Counted from the stretch's first letter, positions 1 to 10,479 are shown. The stretch is DNA of 64,000 bases from Symbiodinium natans (GCA_905221605.1 CAJNDS010002324.1:861501-925500), one strand, 5' to 3'. Notes: generated from the sequence alone by a model not told the origin. Made by a program: numbers and translations.

Positions 1-41
1 CAAAAGTAGTATAGGGTACTACTTGGGGGTAGTACTTTTTG
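1..41. repeat. Small foldback at window start
   Basis: The first 11 bases (CAAAAGTAGTA) pair imperfectly with the end of the segment (TAGTACTTTTTG), enclosing a G-rich centre. It could be the end of a foldback element cut by the window edge. Too short to assign to a family. Confidence 0.35.
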
Positions 42-279
42 GGTGCTCATGCTCCGCATTCCAGATCCTCAGACCATGCGCAGCTCAAGCAGGCAGGGCA
101 GCCCGTCATCCGGCTCATGCTTCGCCGCAGTCTCCTCTAGCGCCTTGTGGCCTGGCCACTGCAACATTGCCAAAGTTGGCAGAAGGGCTTCTTGACGCTT
201 GACCAGCCTGGGATGTCCTCAACGGACACCTCAGCAACGGCCTGACAGGCTTTCGGGTCGTACAGCACAGGGGTCCCTC

Positions 280-419
280 CTATGCCAGCTTGTGCAGCGC
301 GCCTGTAAGTTGGGCGAGCTTCCAAAAGGCGAAGAAGTTTGTGAGTAGTCGCTTCCGGATCTGCTCCGTCGCCTCTTCTGCCTCCAGCAAGCAACCCAGC
401 ACTCGACAAGCTCCTTGTA
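280..419 (-). CDS. Weak candidate terminal exon
   Basis: On the minus strand a pyrimidine-rich tract ending in TTTACAG precedes an open stretch of about 45 codons that closes with TAG. The translation is an amphipathic helix-like peptide (it contains EAEEATEQIRKRLLTNFFAF). Two other minus frames are also open here, so the frame is uncertain. No upstream exon was identified. I do not recognise the protein. The acceptor-like site and the helical character are the only support. Confidence 0.2.
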
Positions 420-954
420 CTGTAAAAAAATCGCCAGACACAGCCGGCTCTGCCTGCTGTCAGGCATGAAGCTCGGAGGGTCCGAACCTTGATGGCGGCA
501 TGGCCACACAGGGCAAACGCGGGCTTAGCACAAGGGCTCCCAGATTCTCCACACAAGAACAAACAACCTCTTCCTCGCCACTTCATGCATCGAGGCGGCC
601 GCCGGCGTGGATGACAGGCCTCCGTTTTTTCCGCTGCGAAAGGCAAACAAGTCTTGGAATTCGTGGGTTCTCCGACTCTACCACAACCTGCCAGGCAATG
701 GCACTCCAAACACACAGCCCCAGAAACCCTGAACCCTTTTAAGGGATCCTTAGGAAAAATCCTGAAAATCCATCCCAGGGGCGAAAGAACACATCGACCC
801 CACAGAGGCAGCGCAGCTTCCGAAAATTTGGGGTTCCCAGGTACAATAGCAGAGCCGCCCTTTAAATCGACGCTCCAGAAAAAAAACCCGAACTGTCTGA
901 AGCCCTCAAGTGTGCCCGATCTCTCTAGGCGCGCGGGGTCTGCAGCAGAGCCCT
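420..954. other. Unassigned sequence, no gene seen
   Basis: Open frames overlap on both strands, but none has recognisable domains, a convincing start or family resemblance. No repeats of note. Confidence 0.5.
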
Positions 955-1078
955 CAACCCTAAACTCCCTGAAATCCCCTAAGCCCTTGAATCCCATAAA
1001 TCCCTGAAACCACTTAATCCTTTAAATCCCTTAAATCCCTCCTTAAATACCCTGAACCTCCCTAAACCCCGTGTAGCC
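955..1078 (-). repeat. Degenerate telomere-like C-rich tract
   Basis: A run of decayed CCCTAAA-like units (CCCTAAAC, CCCTGAAA, CCCATAAA, CCCTTAAA) with irregular spacing. Probably an old interstitial telomeric array. Confidence 0.55.
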
Positions 1079-1189
1079 GGCGAGAAAGGCTCAAGGCCGT
1101 CATCTGCCTGGGGCAAGAGAAGCTTCCATGGTCGCAGCAGCTTGGCTTCCTTTATGAGAATACGTTTTTGTTGTCATGATAGTGTGTAC

Positions 1190-1245
1190 ATATGTATATA
1201 CATAAATATGTGTGTATATATATATACATATGTATATCATAGGTT
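1190..1245. repeat. TATA/CATA alternating tract
   Basis: An alternating purine-pyrimidine AT-rich simple repeat (ATATACATA, TGTGTATATAT). The short ORFs that cross it are low complexity and were not accepted. From 1,246 to 1,650 nothing is recognisable. Confidence 0.6.
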
Positions 1246-1654
1246 CGCGCATACGTGTAGAAGAGGCTTGTGTTCTTGGGTTTTGCATGCTTCGTCGCAT
1301 TGCATCTATGTGTTTCTCTTCCGCGTCTTCGCCTTCTTATGATTCGACTTCGTCTTCGTGTTCGGTTTTTTGGGGGGGAGGTGGCAGCTTGAGGCCATCA
1401 AACCACCCGAACCCACAGGCTTCGGTCGACCAGTCTTCAAAAGCCATCCCAAAAACCTCAAGTCGCACAGAGGCTTTCCCATCTTCAAGAAACCGGCAAA
1501 ACTGCAAGCTGCCTCGTCGGGGGCCGCGTGTAGCCGCAAGCTTCCACGGCGTCGCGCCGCGAAATTCGAAAGCCTGGCGCGCCAGCTGCCAAGAGCTGCA
1601 ACGGACGCTTATATCGCCACGACCCAGCAAGCTCTTGTCACTGCGGTTGCTTTG

Positions 1655-1722
1655 CAACCCTCAACCCTCAACTCTAAACTCTAAACCCTCAACCCTCAAC
1701 CCTAAACCCTAAACCCTAAAGC
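1655..1722 (-). repeat. Interstitial telomeric array, mixed CCCTAAA/CCCTCAA
   Basis: Units alternate between CCCTCAA, CTCTAAA and CCCTAAA and become canonical at the right end. Confidence 0.75.
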
Positions 1723-1815
1723 CACTCATCAAGCTCAAGCTTCAGCAGGGAAGCTGGCCTCACATACACCACAGCCGGGTCCACGCCGCCTGGCATGATC
1801 AGCTGTTGCTATTGT

Positions 1816-1864
1816 GGGGTTTAGGGTTTAGGGTTTAGGGTGTAGGGTTTAGGGTTTAGGGGGG
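1816..1864 (+). repeat. Interstitial telomeric array TTTAGGG
   Basis: About seven TTTAGGG units, one altered to TGTAGGG. The following 370 bp hold no recognised feature. Confidence 0.85.
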
Positions 1865-2242
1865 TCCTCCCCTGAACCCTGAGAACCCGTTTGACGCTTT
1901 CACCCTGGGATTTTTAAGGGGGGATTGTGCTATGTTGGCTCTGGAACCACAAGACCCTGATAGCATGCTGGATACGTATCCATATGGGTGCCACTTTGAC
2001 AGTTCCAAAAGTCACGCTTTCAAGCTTGCAAGGATCATGCCAAGAAGGCTCAAAAAACTCGGCATTTGTCTCTCACATGTTTCAGGCATCTCGATGCTTT
2101 CTAAACGCAGCCCACAGCTGCAACCTGAAGGTCCAGGATCGGGGTCTGTAGGGGTCATATGATTTTGTGGGGTGTTTATTCGAAGTATCCACAAATTTCC
2201 TTGGTCGCTGCTCCCCTAAACCTTCTTGGACGTCTCCTGAGG

Positions 2243-2313
2243 TCTAAACTCTAAACCCTAAACCCTGAACCCTGAACCCTGAACCCTGAACCCTTAACCC
2301 TAAACCCTAAACC
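2243..2313 (-). repeat. Interstitial telomeric array CCCTAAA/CCCTGAA
   Basis: CCCTAAA units flank an internal run of four CCCTGAA variants, an example of local spread of one variant. Confidence 0.8.
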
Positions 2314-2518
2314 GGCTTGGGGGCACCGAATGACGAGGCGAAGTCCAGCGGGCCAACGTGCAGGACATCGTGCGGGACGTCTACCTGGCCTCCGTTGGCA
2401 TCAGAGCTGGACTATCATGCGGTCAGTTCTCTGAATTATGGTCCCTGTTGGGGTACCCGAAAATAACGGGGGCTAAGGCTAAATTATGGTCCCGTTTTGG
2501 GTGCTCTAAATACGAGTA

Positions 2519-2616
2519 GGGACATGAATGAGACATGCGATTTGCAGTGACTTCCCCTCAGCGCCGTCGGGACATGAATGAGACATGCGATTTGCAGTGA
2601 CTTCCCCTCAGCGCCG
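2519..2616 (+). repeat. Tandem pair of an identical 48-bp sequence
   Basis: A 48-bp sequence starting GGGACATGAATGAGACATGC occurs twice, separated by 2 bp (period 50). The copies are identical, so the duplication is recent. No coding function is evident. Confidence 0.9.
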
Positions 2617-2766
2617 GTCCTTTCGGCGCCTCGCCTGCTGGCCTCACACCGAGAACTCCAGCTGAGGCTCAGCATGTCCCAAAGCAGGGGTCCCTCCCAA
2701 AATTCCCCCAATGTACAAAATTTCCGTAAGTATAAGAATCCTCAAAACCGGTACACTCGAATTTTT

Positions 2767-2884
2767 TACTGTTGATTAACTGTTGGTTAGCAGGGAATGA
2801 GGGAGTTCGGGCCCTAAAAACACCCGTTTAAAGGATGGTATAGGGTACCTCAATTCCCCCGCAGTCCCGACTAACCAAACAGTA
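2767..2884. mobile_element. Foldback element, family B
   Basis: The ends form an inverted repeat: the left contains TGTTGGTTAGCAGGGAAT and the right ends ATTCCCCC...CTAACCAAACAGTA. The centre is AT-rich. The same terminal motif recurs near 4,070, 14,273 and 45,045. No clear target-site duplication. MITE-like by structure, with no transposase. Superfamily unassigned. Confidence 0.55.
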
Positions 2885-2970
2885 CGATTGCGGAACTCAG
2901 CCCTGTCTCTGGGGCCCGGGCGACAGCGGCGGGCTCCTCGAGGCGAAAGGCCAAGCTGGGAGGGGGAGGG

Positions 2971-3104
2971 TTTAGGGTTTAGGGTTTAGGGTTTAGGGTT
3001 TAGGGTTTAGGGTTTAGGGTTTAGGGTTTAGGGTTTAGGGTTTAGGGTTTAGGGTTTAGGGTTTAGGGTTTAGGGTTTAGGGTTTAGGGTTTAGGGTTTA
3101 GGGG
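2971..3104 (+). repeat. Long perfect interstitial telomeric array
   Basis: Nineteen uninterrupted TTTAGGG units (134 bp), the longest perfect array in the window. It is flanked by non-telomeric sequence on both sides. Confidence 0.95.
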
Positions 3105-3223
3105 AGCCTTGAGGGTTCTGCGGGCAAAGCTTAGGTTACGGGGCCCGACCTTTAAGGTATGTTTAGGTTCGGTAGGGCAAGATTCAGGACTTCGGCCCTA
3201 CGATATCAGCCTATATCAATCCC

Positions 3224-3397
3224 CACCCTAAACCCTAAACCCCAAACCCTATGACCGTAAACCCTAAACCCTAACTAAACCCTAAACCCTATAAAACCTA
3301 AACCCCATAAACCCAAACCCCGATAAACCCTAAACCCTATAAACCCTAAACCCTTTCAACCCCAAACCCTAAAAACCCTAAACCCTAAACCCCGAAC
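3224..3397 (-). repeat. Degenerate CCCTAAA array with CCCTATAAA units
   Basis: About 20 CCCTAAA-like units with many length variants (CCCTATAAA, CCCCATAAA, CCCTAACTAAA). The array runs opposite to the perfect array 120 bp upstream. Confidence 0.8.
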
Positions 3398-3476
3398 CTG
3401 CGCAACGCATGGCACGGTCCTGCCCAGTGGCATGTGCTCCCCAGCATCGCTGAAAGCACGCCGGCCTACAGGGCAG

Positions 3477-3822
3477 GTTTTAGGGTTTAGGGCTTAGGGT
3501 CCTTCTAAACTCCCCTCAAGCCCATCAAGCCCCAAAACGCAGCAAGCCCTGTAAAGCTCCATCAAGGCCCCAGGAGACACTTCAAAGACAACCCCTCAAA
3601 ATCCTTCAAAGCCCCAAGAACCGAAGCACCGTGCACCCCACAACCCAAAACCCAAAACCCTGAACCCTGAACCCTAAACCCTAAACCCTAAAATCGTTTC
3701 TAGCACCTCGCCGGAGTGAGGGATGTCCGGATTGTGGGCTAGCCTGCCGCTTCTTAAGGTAGCCAGGTCACCAATATCTGAAAGGCTACTCTGGGCTTTA
3801 GGGTTTAGGGTTTAGGGTCTCA
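3477..3822. repeat. Three short telomere-like tracts
   Basis: Short arrays at 3,477-3,503 (TTTAGGG), 3,636-3,694 (CCCAAAA, CCCTGAA and CCCTAAA blocks in order) and 3,796-3,822 (TTTAGGG). Sequence between them is unassigned. Confidence 0.7.
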
Positions 3823-4069
3823 AGGGCACCCTTTTCGGGGTGGGCTGGTTGCTTCGAAACGAGTCCCATGAAGGGAAACAGGGCAGGGGACTTGAGTAGG
3901 GATGTGCTGTTGTTTCTCCTCTTTCTGAGGGGGGTAAGGGGGGGGAGGGAGTAGGGACTTCAAATGAAGGCTTTAAGTTCGGTGCTGAATACGAGTGTTT
4001 GTTGGGTTGGCTATGGGCTTTCGGCTTTAGCGCGGGTGTTTCGGGCCTGAGGCTTCATCATACAGAGTT

Positions 4070-4125
4070 TACTTACTGTTGGTTAGTAGGGAATGGCGGA
4101 ATGAGGTACCCTATATAATCCGTTG
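4070..4125 (+). mobile_element. Partial family B foldback (one end)
   Basis: It carries TTACTGTTGGTTAGTAGGGA and then GGTACCCTATATAA, matching one arm of the family B elements. No matching second arm was found nearby, so this is a fragment. Confidence 0.5.
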
Positions 4126-4189
4126 AAGGGCATATATAGGGGGATGTAAGTTTAGGGCTTTAGGGTAGGGTTCTAAGCTTTATTGAGGC

Positions 4190-4435
4190 AGGGGCGGAGG
4201 GCCAGGGCTTGAGGCTAGGGTTTAGGGTTGAGGGTTTAGCGTTTATAGGGCTTAGCATTGAGGGTTTAGGGCGCTTTAGGGGCAGTCGAGGGCCTGAGGT
4301 TCCGGGCTTCGCCGTGGGATTTGGACTGGAGCTGACTCGAACAGCTCTGATGTGATCCCCTCAACCTTAACCCTAAACATTTAAACACTAAACCCTAAAA
4401 CCCTAAAAAACCCTAAACCCTCGACCCTGAATCCT
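4190..4435. repeat. Decayed telomere-like sequence, both orientations
   Basis: TTTAGGG-like units up to about 4,275, then CCCTAAA-like units at 4,374-4,435. Heavily mutated. Confidence 0.55.
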
Positions 4436-4699
4436 TTGCCGGCCCCCTGGAGCGTCCCGCGGCCTCTTGTGACTGCGACTCGTGCAGAACCTGACCAAGT
4501 CCGGTTTTGACATGTTTCAAGTGGGGTTTAAGGTTTAGGGTTCAATTCGAGGAAAGGGGTCCCCAACTCCTGAGTTAGTTTAGGGAACAGCTCGATTTCA
4601 GAACAGCGTGTTGGAGGCGGATGGTGATGTCTTCACAGCTTTTTTTGCGGCATTGTCGGCATACGGCACATAGCATAGGTCAAGCCTCCATCTCAAGCG

Positions 4700-5030
4700 T
4701 TGCCAGCATTTGGTACTCCCAACCGGGTTCCTTGATTAAAAAACCGCGAAACTGGCGGTATCCCAAGCGGGTTCGCCGTGATTGACAGACCACGAAACTT
4801 GGGGTATCCCAACCGGGTTCGTTGTGATTGACAAACCACGAATCTCGGTGCATCCCAACCGGGTTCTTCGATTGAAAGACCACGAAACATGAGGTATCTG
4901 AACGGGTTACTTTATTTAAAGAAAACGAAACGTGAGGTACTTTGACCGGGTTCGTTGTGATTGAAAGACCACGAAACTTGAAGGTATCCCAACCCGGTTC
5001 GTGTGATTGAAAAGACCACGAAGCTTGAGG
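4700..5030. repeat. 46-bp minisatellite, about 7 copies
   Basis: Unit core: CCACGAAACTTGAGGTATCC followed by CAACCGGGTTCGTTGTGATTG. The CGAA anchor recurs at 4,747, 4,793, 4,839, 4,883, 4,926, 4,972 and 5,019, a period of 43-47 bp. The copies are diverged. ORFs on the minus strand through it merely translate the repeat. Confidence 0.85.
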
Positions 5031-5034
5031 TCTC

Positions 5035-5669
5035 GACCACACAAGGTGCCATCATTTTGCAGAAACGCCCACATGTCCCGTCATCCCTGGTGTCCCACGG
5101 TGCCTCCGACGAGATGCTCGCCTACCGGTCGTGGCTTCGGTGAGCTTCGGGGATTTTTTGGGGGAATTGGGATTTCGAGCTTAGGCATTTAGAGGGCATA
5201 TGCCCCAACATGCAGAGGCTTGGAGATTCTTGGAGTTTAGGATTCTAGGCGTGTGTTACGGCTTGGCGACTTTAGGATTTAGATAAGTGCCCTCTGTCAG
5301 GCTTTAGGGTTACAAACTAGGTTACCCCTTGACACTTTTAGGCTTTAAGGGTTTTGGGTTCAGAGTTTCGGAGAATATTGTAGTACCCCCCCGCCCCCAA
5401 GCCCTAAGAACCTAAGAGAACTCTCGGGAAGCCTCAATCGTAAACGCAGTGCCAAGTTGCCACCGCATGAAGATGGAACACCTTGTTGTTGAGAGACGTC
5501 CTTGGAACAGACTGAGACCTATACCCCTCCACTTGCGGAATTTTACTTTTGACAGACCTGTAACCCATAATGAAATAAGGGGTTCTACCTCCTTAAAATA
5601 TGTAGGGATTCCTGATCTGCAATAATGAATAATTAAGCCCTACTAGAAACCTAGAAACCCTACTATAAG
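5035..5669. other. Unassigned sequence, no gene seen
   Basis: No convincing ORF. It contains a few decayed TTTAGGG-like words. Confidence 0.5.
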
Positions 5670-5787
5670 CCCTAAACTTGGAATGTTCCTCCTTATACTA
5701 ACAATCCTTCATAGAGATTGTAATAGTAGGGGTACTATAATCCCTACTAAGGACTGTTAGTATAAGAGGAACATCCCAACCCTAAAC
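5670..5787. mobile_element. Foldback element, family A, with 8-bp target duplication
   Basis: The 102-bp element (5,678-5,779) begins TTGGAATGTTCC and ends GGAACATCCCAA, with extended imperfect inverted repeats. It is flanked on both sides by the identical 8-mer CCCTAAAC, which fits a target-site duplication and implies insertion into telomere-like DNA. Related copies lie at 11,862 and 45,729. No coding capacity. An 8-bp duplication is typical of hAT-type elements, so a hAT-like MITE is the best guess. Confidence 0.75.
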
Positions 5788-5937
5788 TGCTGTGCCATGT
5801 CAGGGCCAGTGCGGAAGGCTGGCGGCAACTCCCCGCTCCAGTTCCTTCAGGGCTTGGAGGAAAAACCATAACCTGGCTTTGGGGGGCCTCGTAGGATTTG
5901 TTGGGCTATCGCTCCGTCTAGGAACCAATCTCACAGA

Positions 5938-5938
<1 letters not shown>

Positions 5939-6013
<75 letters not shown>
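5939..6013 (+). repeat. (CTG)25 microsatellite
   Basis: Twenty-five perfect CTG triplets. A short plus-strand ORF reads it as polyleucine, but nothing else supports that ORF as coding. Confidence 0.95.
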
Positions 6014-6016
<3 letters not shown>

Positions 6017-6570
6017 TGAGTTTCGTTGTGCTCCTCGCCAACTTCACTTCATGATGCTCAAGTCAAAGTGCCACTGAACTAAACCCTAAATCCTAGGCCC
6101 TAAGCCTTAGACCCTAAACTGATGAAGCTCATGCGGCGTCCTGAAGTGAAGGAAGGCCACTTGCCGCGGCGTACCTACGTCAACTTCGCCATTGTTTAGC
6201 GTTTAACGTTTGGGGCGTTGGATTGAGGGGGTTTTGGTGTTGAGTTGAGGGAAAGGCTCTGACACGCCTGGCCCCAAGTCGGCCCTGAAACATTGGTTAA
6301 TAAGTGCCATGAACCTCAAAGCAACGCCCCTTTTTTCACATCGCCCCTCGGCACATTGCAGCCACGGCCCGTAGCTTCCAAGTTCCAAGCACGGGAGGCA
6401 CCGCAGCCCTCGTCCCATTGTCGCACTATGTCGCACTCGCACCTGCGTCTCCGAGCACGTAGGAGGCTTCAGCCTCCTCACCGCACCGCACGTCTCCGTT
6501 CCCGACATCTCATGTCCGCATTCCGACCCATTCCGATTCATTCGGCGCATTCGGGCGCATTTGGGTGCAT
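6014..6570. other. Region 3' of the sirtuin gene, no other gene seen
   Basis: This is the likely 3' flank of the sirtuin-like gene. It holds a short decayed CCCTAAA tract near 6,080-6,118. The overlapping ORFs are not protein-like. Confidence 0.5.
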
Positions 6571-7902
6571 TCAGCCTTTCTTGGCTCTGCTCCCACTTCG
6601 AGCTCGGGGCTTGGCCTCCGGCTTCGGAAGTGGCTCGCGCGGCTTCGCTTTGGGAACCTCGGGCTCCTTGCCGCGCAAGAGGGCATCGGCCGCGCGCACG
6701 GCCTCCAGGGCTCCGGCCATGATTTCAATGCGCTGCCTCGGCTCCTTCTCCAGAACAAGCGGGAAGTCTGGGTTTACTCGGACCAAGACGCAGTTCTCGG
6801 GATACATGTCCAGGTGCCTCTCGCTCTCACGGCGGACTGACGGGACATTGAGCCCGCAGCCAAATTCCAACACTGCCAGGCAGAATGCCTCCTCGCCCCC
6901 CTTGGCCCCCTTGTCCTCGTAGATATCCCCCGAGCTGGCGCCTGCGCTGGCGCCCAGCACATGCTTCGCTGGATCCTTTTCACCATCACCGAGAGGAGCG
7001 CTACAAAGCGTCATGCAGTCGAAAACGCACTCTGCCCATCTCTCAAAGCGTTCGCGCTCCCCCTCCCGCTCGAAGAACTTGCCGTCCCCGAAATGGAGCA
7101 CGCGAGGCCGAAGCAGACTCCTGCACCTGGGACAGCGTGGGCGATTGGGGTTGCCCAATTTCTGTGCCAGGGAGAAGGGGCAGCCTCCATGCTCAGGCAT
7201 CTCGCTCGCACTGGATTCATTGGGCTCTGCAGACTCCTTGGACTCCGCCCGCATCGTCTTCTCGTCGATCACGAAGTGGAAGTCGGCGGGCACAGGCCAG
7301 ATATCTTGACAGCAGGGTGACATCCGGCCTTCTGCTTCAGACCCCGAGCAGCACCAGTCTTCACAGGTCCCGTGGAACTCGAAAGTCGCATCCTCCGTGA
7401 AGAGCCCGTCTCGATGCCAGTGAGCATCAACGTTTGATGAGTAAATGAAGACTGGGCTCAGCTTCGCAGCAGCAAATCTCTCTCGAAAGCGCGGTGTTCG
7501 GTTGCAAAGGTCCTCCGACCACTTCTTTACTATCCGATAGCCCTCGTGCGGTGTTGCGCGCCTGTACGAGGAAAGGCAATACCCCCAGAAGCCGTAGTAA
7601 ACGGCAGGGTCTTCCCGGAGCCAGCGCGTTTGGCAGAGGTCATAGTAGCTTAAGTCGACTGCACGGAGAGCCGGTACGTCTGCCACATCCTTGTAGGTCG
7701 CCAATCCCGAGTCTGCGGACCACCCAGCACCAGTGCCAACCAGAATCGCATCTGCCCGTCGCAAGAGGGCTGCGAGCCTCTCGCACTCGTGCGGAACATT
7801 TGCTATCAGTTCCCTTGCATGGGCATGAGTTGGCACCGCTTCTCCGGGGTCACGTCCGAAAAGGAGATCATGCAGGGGCCGGTCTGTGGTTGCAGAAGCC
7901 AT
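6571..7902 (-). CDS. Sirtuin-like NAD-dependent protein deacylase, single exon
   Basis: An uninterrupted 443-codon frame runs from ATG to TGA. Sirtuins use NAD+ to remove acyl groups from lysines. The family signatures appear in order: NAD-binding GAGWSADSG at 58-66 (usual GAGxSxxSG), SSNVDAH at 155-161 (usual TQNxDxLH), catalytic-type His177 in FEFHG, Cys180/184/185/197/198 followed by CPRC at 257-260 as likely zinc ligands, RPRVLHFGD at 265-273, and GCGLNVP and VRVNP near 348-377 for the second half of the NAD site. The zinc module carries an acidic insertion of about 50 residues, and the C-terminus is a basic Lys/Arg/Pro tail, possibly a nuclear signal. The PDFR motif is replaced by ATYKD. 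No introns are visible. The exact class and substrate cannot be told. A telomeric array begins 37 bp upstream of the start codon. Confidence 0.85.
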   Translation of the reverse strand: MASATTDRPLHDLLFGRDPGEAVPTHAHARELIANVPHECERLAALLRRADAILVGTGAGWSADSGLATYKDVADVPALRAVDLSYYDLCQTRWLREDPAVYYGFWGYCLSSYRRATPHEGYRIVKKWSEDLCNRTPRFRERFAAAKLSPVFIYSSNVDAHWHRDGLFTEDATFEFHGTCEDWCCSGSEAEGRMSPCCQDIWPVPADFHFVIDEKTMRAESKESAEPNESSASEMPEHGGCPFSLAQKLGNPNRPRCPRCRSLLRPRVLHFGDGKFFEREGERERFERWAECVFDCMTLCSAPLGDGEKDPAKHVLGASAGASSGDIYEDKGAKGGEEAFCLAVLEFGCGLNVPSVRRESERHLDMYPENCVLVRVNPDFPLVLEKEPRQRIEIMAGALEAVRAADALLRGKEPEVPKAKPREPLPKPEAKPRARSGSRAKKG

Positions 7903-7938
7903 GTCGCGCAGGCAGGGCCTTACAAAGGCCTCACAATA

Positions 7939-7998
7939 AGGGTTTAGGGTTTAGGGTTTAGGGTTTAGGGTTTAGGGTTTAGGGTTTAGGGTTTAGGG
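7939..7998 (+). repeat. Interstitial telomeric array upstream of the sirtuin gene
   Basis: About 8.5 perfect TTTAGGG units, close to the 5' end of the sirtuin-like reading frame. Any role in its expression is unknown. Confidence 0.95.
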
Positions 7999-8249
7999 GT
8001 TTCCTGGGCGCGAGCCATCTGAAGCTGGCAGCTGAGGGCATCAGAAGAGTGGATGGCGCGGTCAACACACATCTTTGATTCTGGTTCAAGGTTGAGGGTT
8101 TGCAGCCTCCAGCCTTTGTCCAATCACCCTAAACCCTAAACCCTAAACCCACTCCTCTACCAAGTCAATGCGTGCAGCGGGACACGCGACCGCCGCCGGA
8201 TCACTGTCGGAATCATCCGACTCCTTCACTCACACAAGTGGAAAACACC

Positions 8250-8311
8250 CTAAAGCCTAAAGCCTAAAGCCTAAAGCCTAAAGCCTAAAGCCTAAACCCT
8301 AAACCCTAAAC
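8250..8311 (-). repeat. Variant telomeric array CCTAAAG
   Basis: About seven consecutive CCTAAAG units pass into three canonical CCCTAAA units. The variant block is homogeneous. A short CCCTAAA tract also occurs at 8,128-8,150. Confidence 0.9.
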
Positions 8312-9880
8312 ATCTCGCGCAGGGGCTTTGGGGGGCCATCGAAGTCAGGAACCGTCCAACTTGCATTGCAACTTGCAGAAGCCACAGACATCCAAATCAA
8401 TCGTCTCTCATGTCTGTCATCCGTCAGCATTTGGGGGCGGGTAGGTGGGGGGGGGGGGGGGCTTGATCTAAGTCATGGCCACTTTGGCTACCCCAAATTG
8501 GTGGCCATAGCTTGGATCAACCCGAACCCCCCATGCCCTGGTCGAGATGTCAGGCGCCTGATGATGCGCAAGTCCCCGAAACCCTAAACCCGAAACCCTA
8601 GCCCCGAAACCGGCACATCACCGGCCTCATCTGAGAGTGGCAAGGGTCGATGCCGTGGCTTCGAAGACTCGGCATGGCCTCAAGTGGGCAAATGAAAGCT
8701 TCTTGCGGGCTTCTTGGGTTGAGGGTTTAGGGTTTGGGGTTTAGGGTTAGGGTGTAGGGTTGAGGGTTGCTGAAAGGCTTGTGGGTTTTCGGATTTCTGT
8801 GGTTCATTTGAGCGTATGGCTGTTCGGCGAGTTCGGCGCTTCTTCGTCAGCAGTCGCGGCCATTGCCCAGAGGCAACATGGCCCATTTGGAGATCTACTG
8901 AATCTACTGCACCAAGACCGTTTCACAGCATTTCGGCATGTTAGTATACTCTGTATGCGTTTAGCTGCGAATGCACCTTCGACTCGCTTCTCACAAGCTC
9001 CACACAGCACAGATGCTGCACAGCTGTGACCATAACTGCAAACATGCTCCCCAAAGCAAGGGCTGCGCGAGCTTTCTTCGGAAATTCTCAGCAAGGCTCT
9101 AAGCCAGGAGGCGGAGGTTCAAGAACCGATACCACACGATCACGTGGAGGTGAGCACAGGTGATACAGAATATCACGGACGTGCCCAGCTGCCTCTCAAA
9201 GAGCATCTGCTGGGCTCCTTTTACATGTTCTTCTGCTGATCCAGGATCTTGTCAGCAGCTAGCTGCTCATCTGGGGCTGCTGCGCTGCTGCCCTGCCAGA
9301 CAAGCGGCAAAACTTCAACACGCTCATCCGTCTGTGGGTGCACTCGGCACGCCTGCTGTTCCTGTATTTCCACCATGCCGAACTGCTTGGCAGCCGCCGT
9401 GGACACCTGCATGGCTCAGCTTGCTACGGTGGATGGGGGGAGGGCGGAGGATGGGGGAGTGGGGCAATGTCTGAGACCCTGCACTCTAACCATTCCCACC
9501 GATTTTCAAACTTCACCTTTTAAGCACGCAACGCTCAGCCAAGCTGCAGGTCCGTCGTCCCTTTCCACCACCTGAAGCGTCGGGTGGACTTCTTGGGGTC
9601 TTAGGGGTTTAGGGCTTTGGGATTTGGGTTTAGGTTTAGGGTGATGTTATGGCATGGACAGCAGGAGCAGTGGCAGGAGCAGCTACTCAACCTACAGGGC
9701 CCTGCACTTATCAAGTGCTGTGCTTTCATTGCTTCCCCTCATGCTTTAGCACCGGAAGTTTGGCAAGTAACATGCTTCCCAGATTCTTCCCCCACGTGGG
9801 CACAAGCAACAGGACGCTGAGCCTTTTGCGTGCAGCTGGTAAAAATTAGCCCATTCAAAGACCCAACAGCATATTTTATC
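8312..9880. other. Mostly unassigned sequence
   Basis: It contains a G-run at 8,449-8,461 and a decayed TTTAGGG tract at 8,719-8,768. ORFs of about 100 codons occur on both strands, but none resembles a known family. Confidence 0.5.
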
Positions 9881-9884
9881 ATAT

Positions 9885-10235
9885 CTTGACCACGCAGCCA
9901 CGACCACGACACGCGACGGCACTTCCAAAACCAAGCAACCATGTCGCGTACACTTCCAAGAGCCATGCAGCCACCATGATAGGTCAACTTCCAAGAGCCG
10001 GCCCACCGCCACGGTAGGTACGATCCAGTACGTCATAACGGAAGGTACAAACCCAAGAACCAAGCGAATACGACGTAGGCGCACGCCCCAAAACCAATTG
10101 ACCACGACGTGTACTCCCAAGAAAGGGACCAGACGCTACATGCACTCGCAAGAACCATGCGGCCATGAAGAGGTAAAGTACGTGCGGCCACGAGGAGTAA
10201 ACTTCCAAGAACCAGTCCACCACGGGTATGATGCC
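9885..10235. repeat. Degenerate short tandem repeat
   Basis: Recurring words of the form CTTCCAAGAACCA with CCACGACG, spaced irregularly at about 30-55 bp (near 9,922, 9,953, 9,988, 10,051, 10,087, 10,114, 10,148 and 10,203). It lies just ahead of the well-ordered 69-bp array. The minus-strand ORFs here translate this repeat. Confidence 0.5.
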
Positions 10236-10479
10236 ATATGTTATCTATTCGCATTGGATCCAGGTGTATTTACAGTATTACTGTATTCTTTTGAGCAGCA
10301 TATGCGTATCTGGGTGATTTGCAGTATTTTGGACGTATCTTGTTATCGGATATTGGGTACCTCCTCAGGGGAGGGTCCCTATTTTGGTATTACAATGCAA
10401 CTGCGATTGGATATGTGGTGATATCATTTGAGGAACCTTCCCAGGGGAGGATCTTCTAGATGTTCATATATTCTGCTGT

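Noticed and set aside
137-997. 286-codon minus-strand ORF
   Set aside because: Composition is Cys/Gly/Arg-rich without domains, and another minus frame in 280-419 looks more protein-like. Probably chance openness in GC-rich DNA.
1100-1342. Short ORFs over the TATA/CATA tract
   Set aside because: Low-complexity Tyr/Ile repeats from a simple sequence on both strands.
2971-3104. A true chromosome end
   Set aside because: The perfect TTTAGGG array is internal, with unrelated sequence on both sides. It is interstitial.
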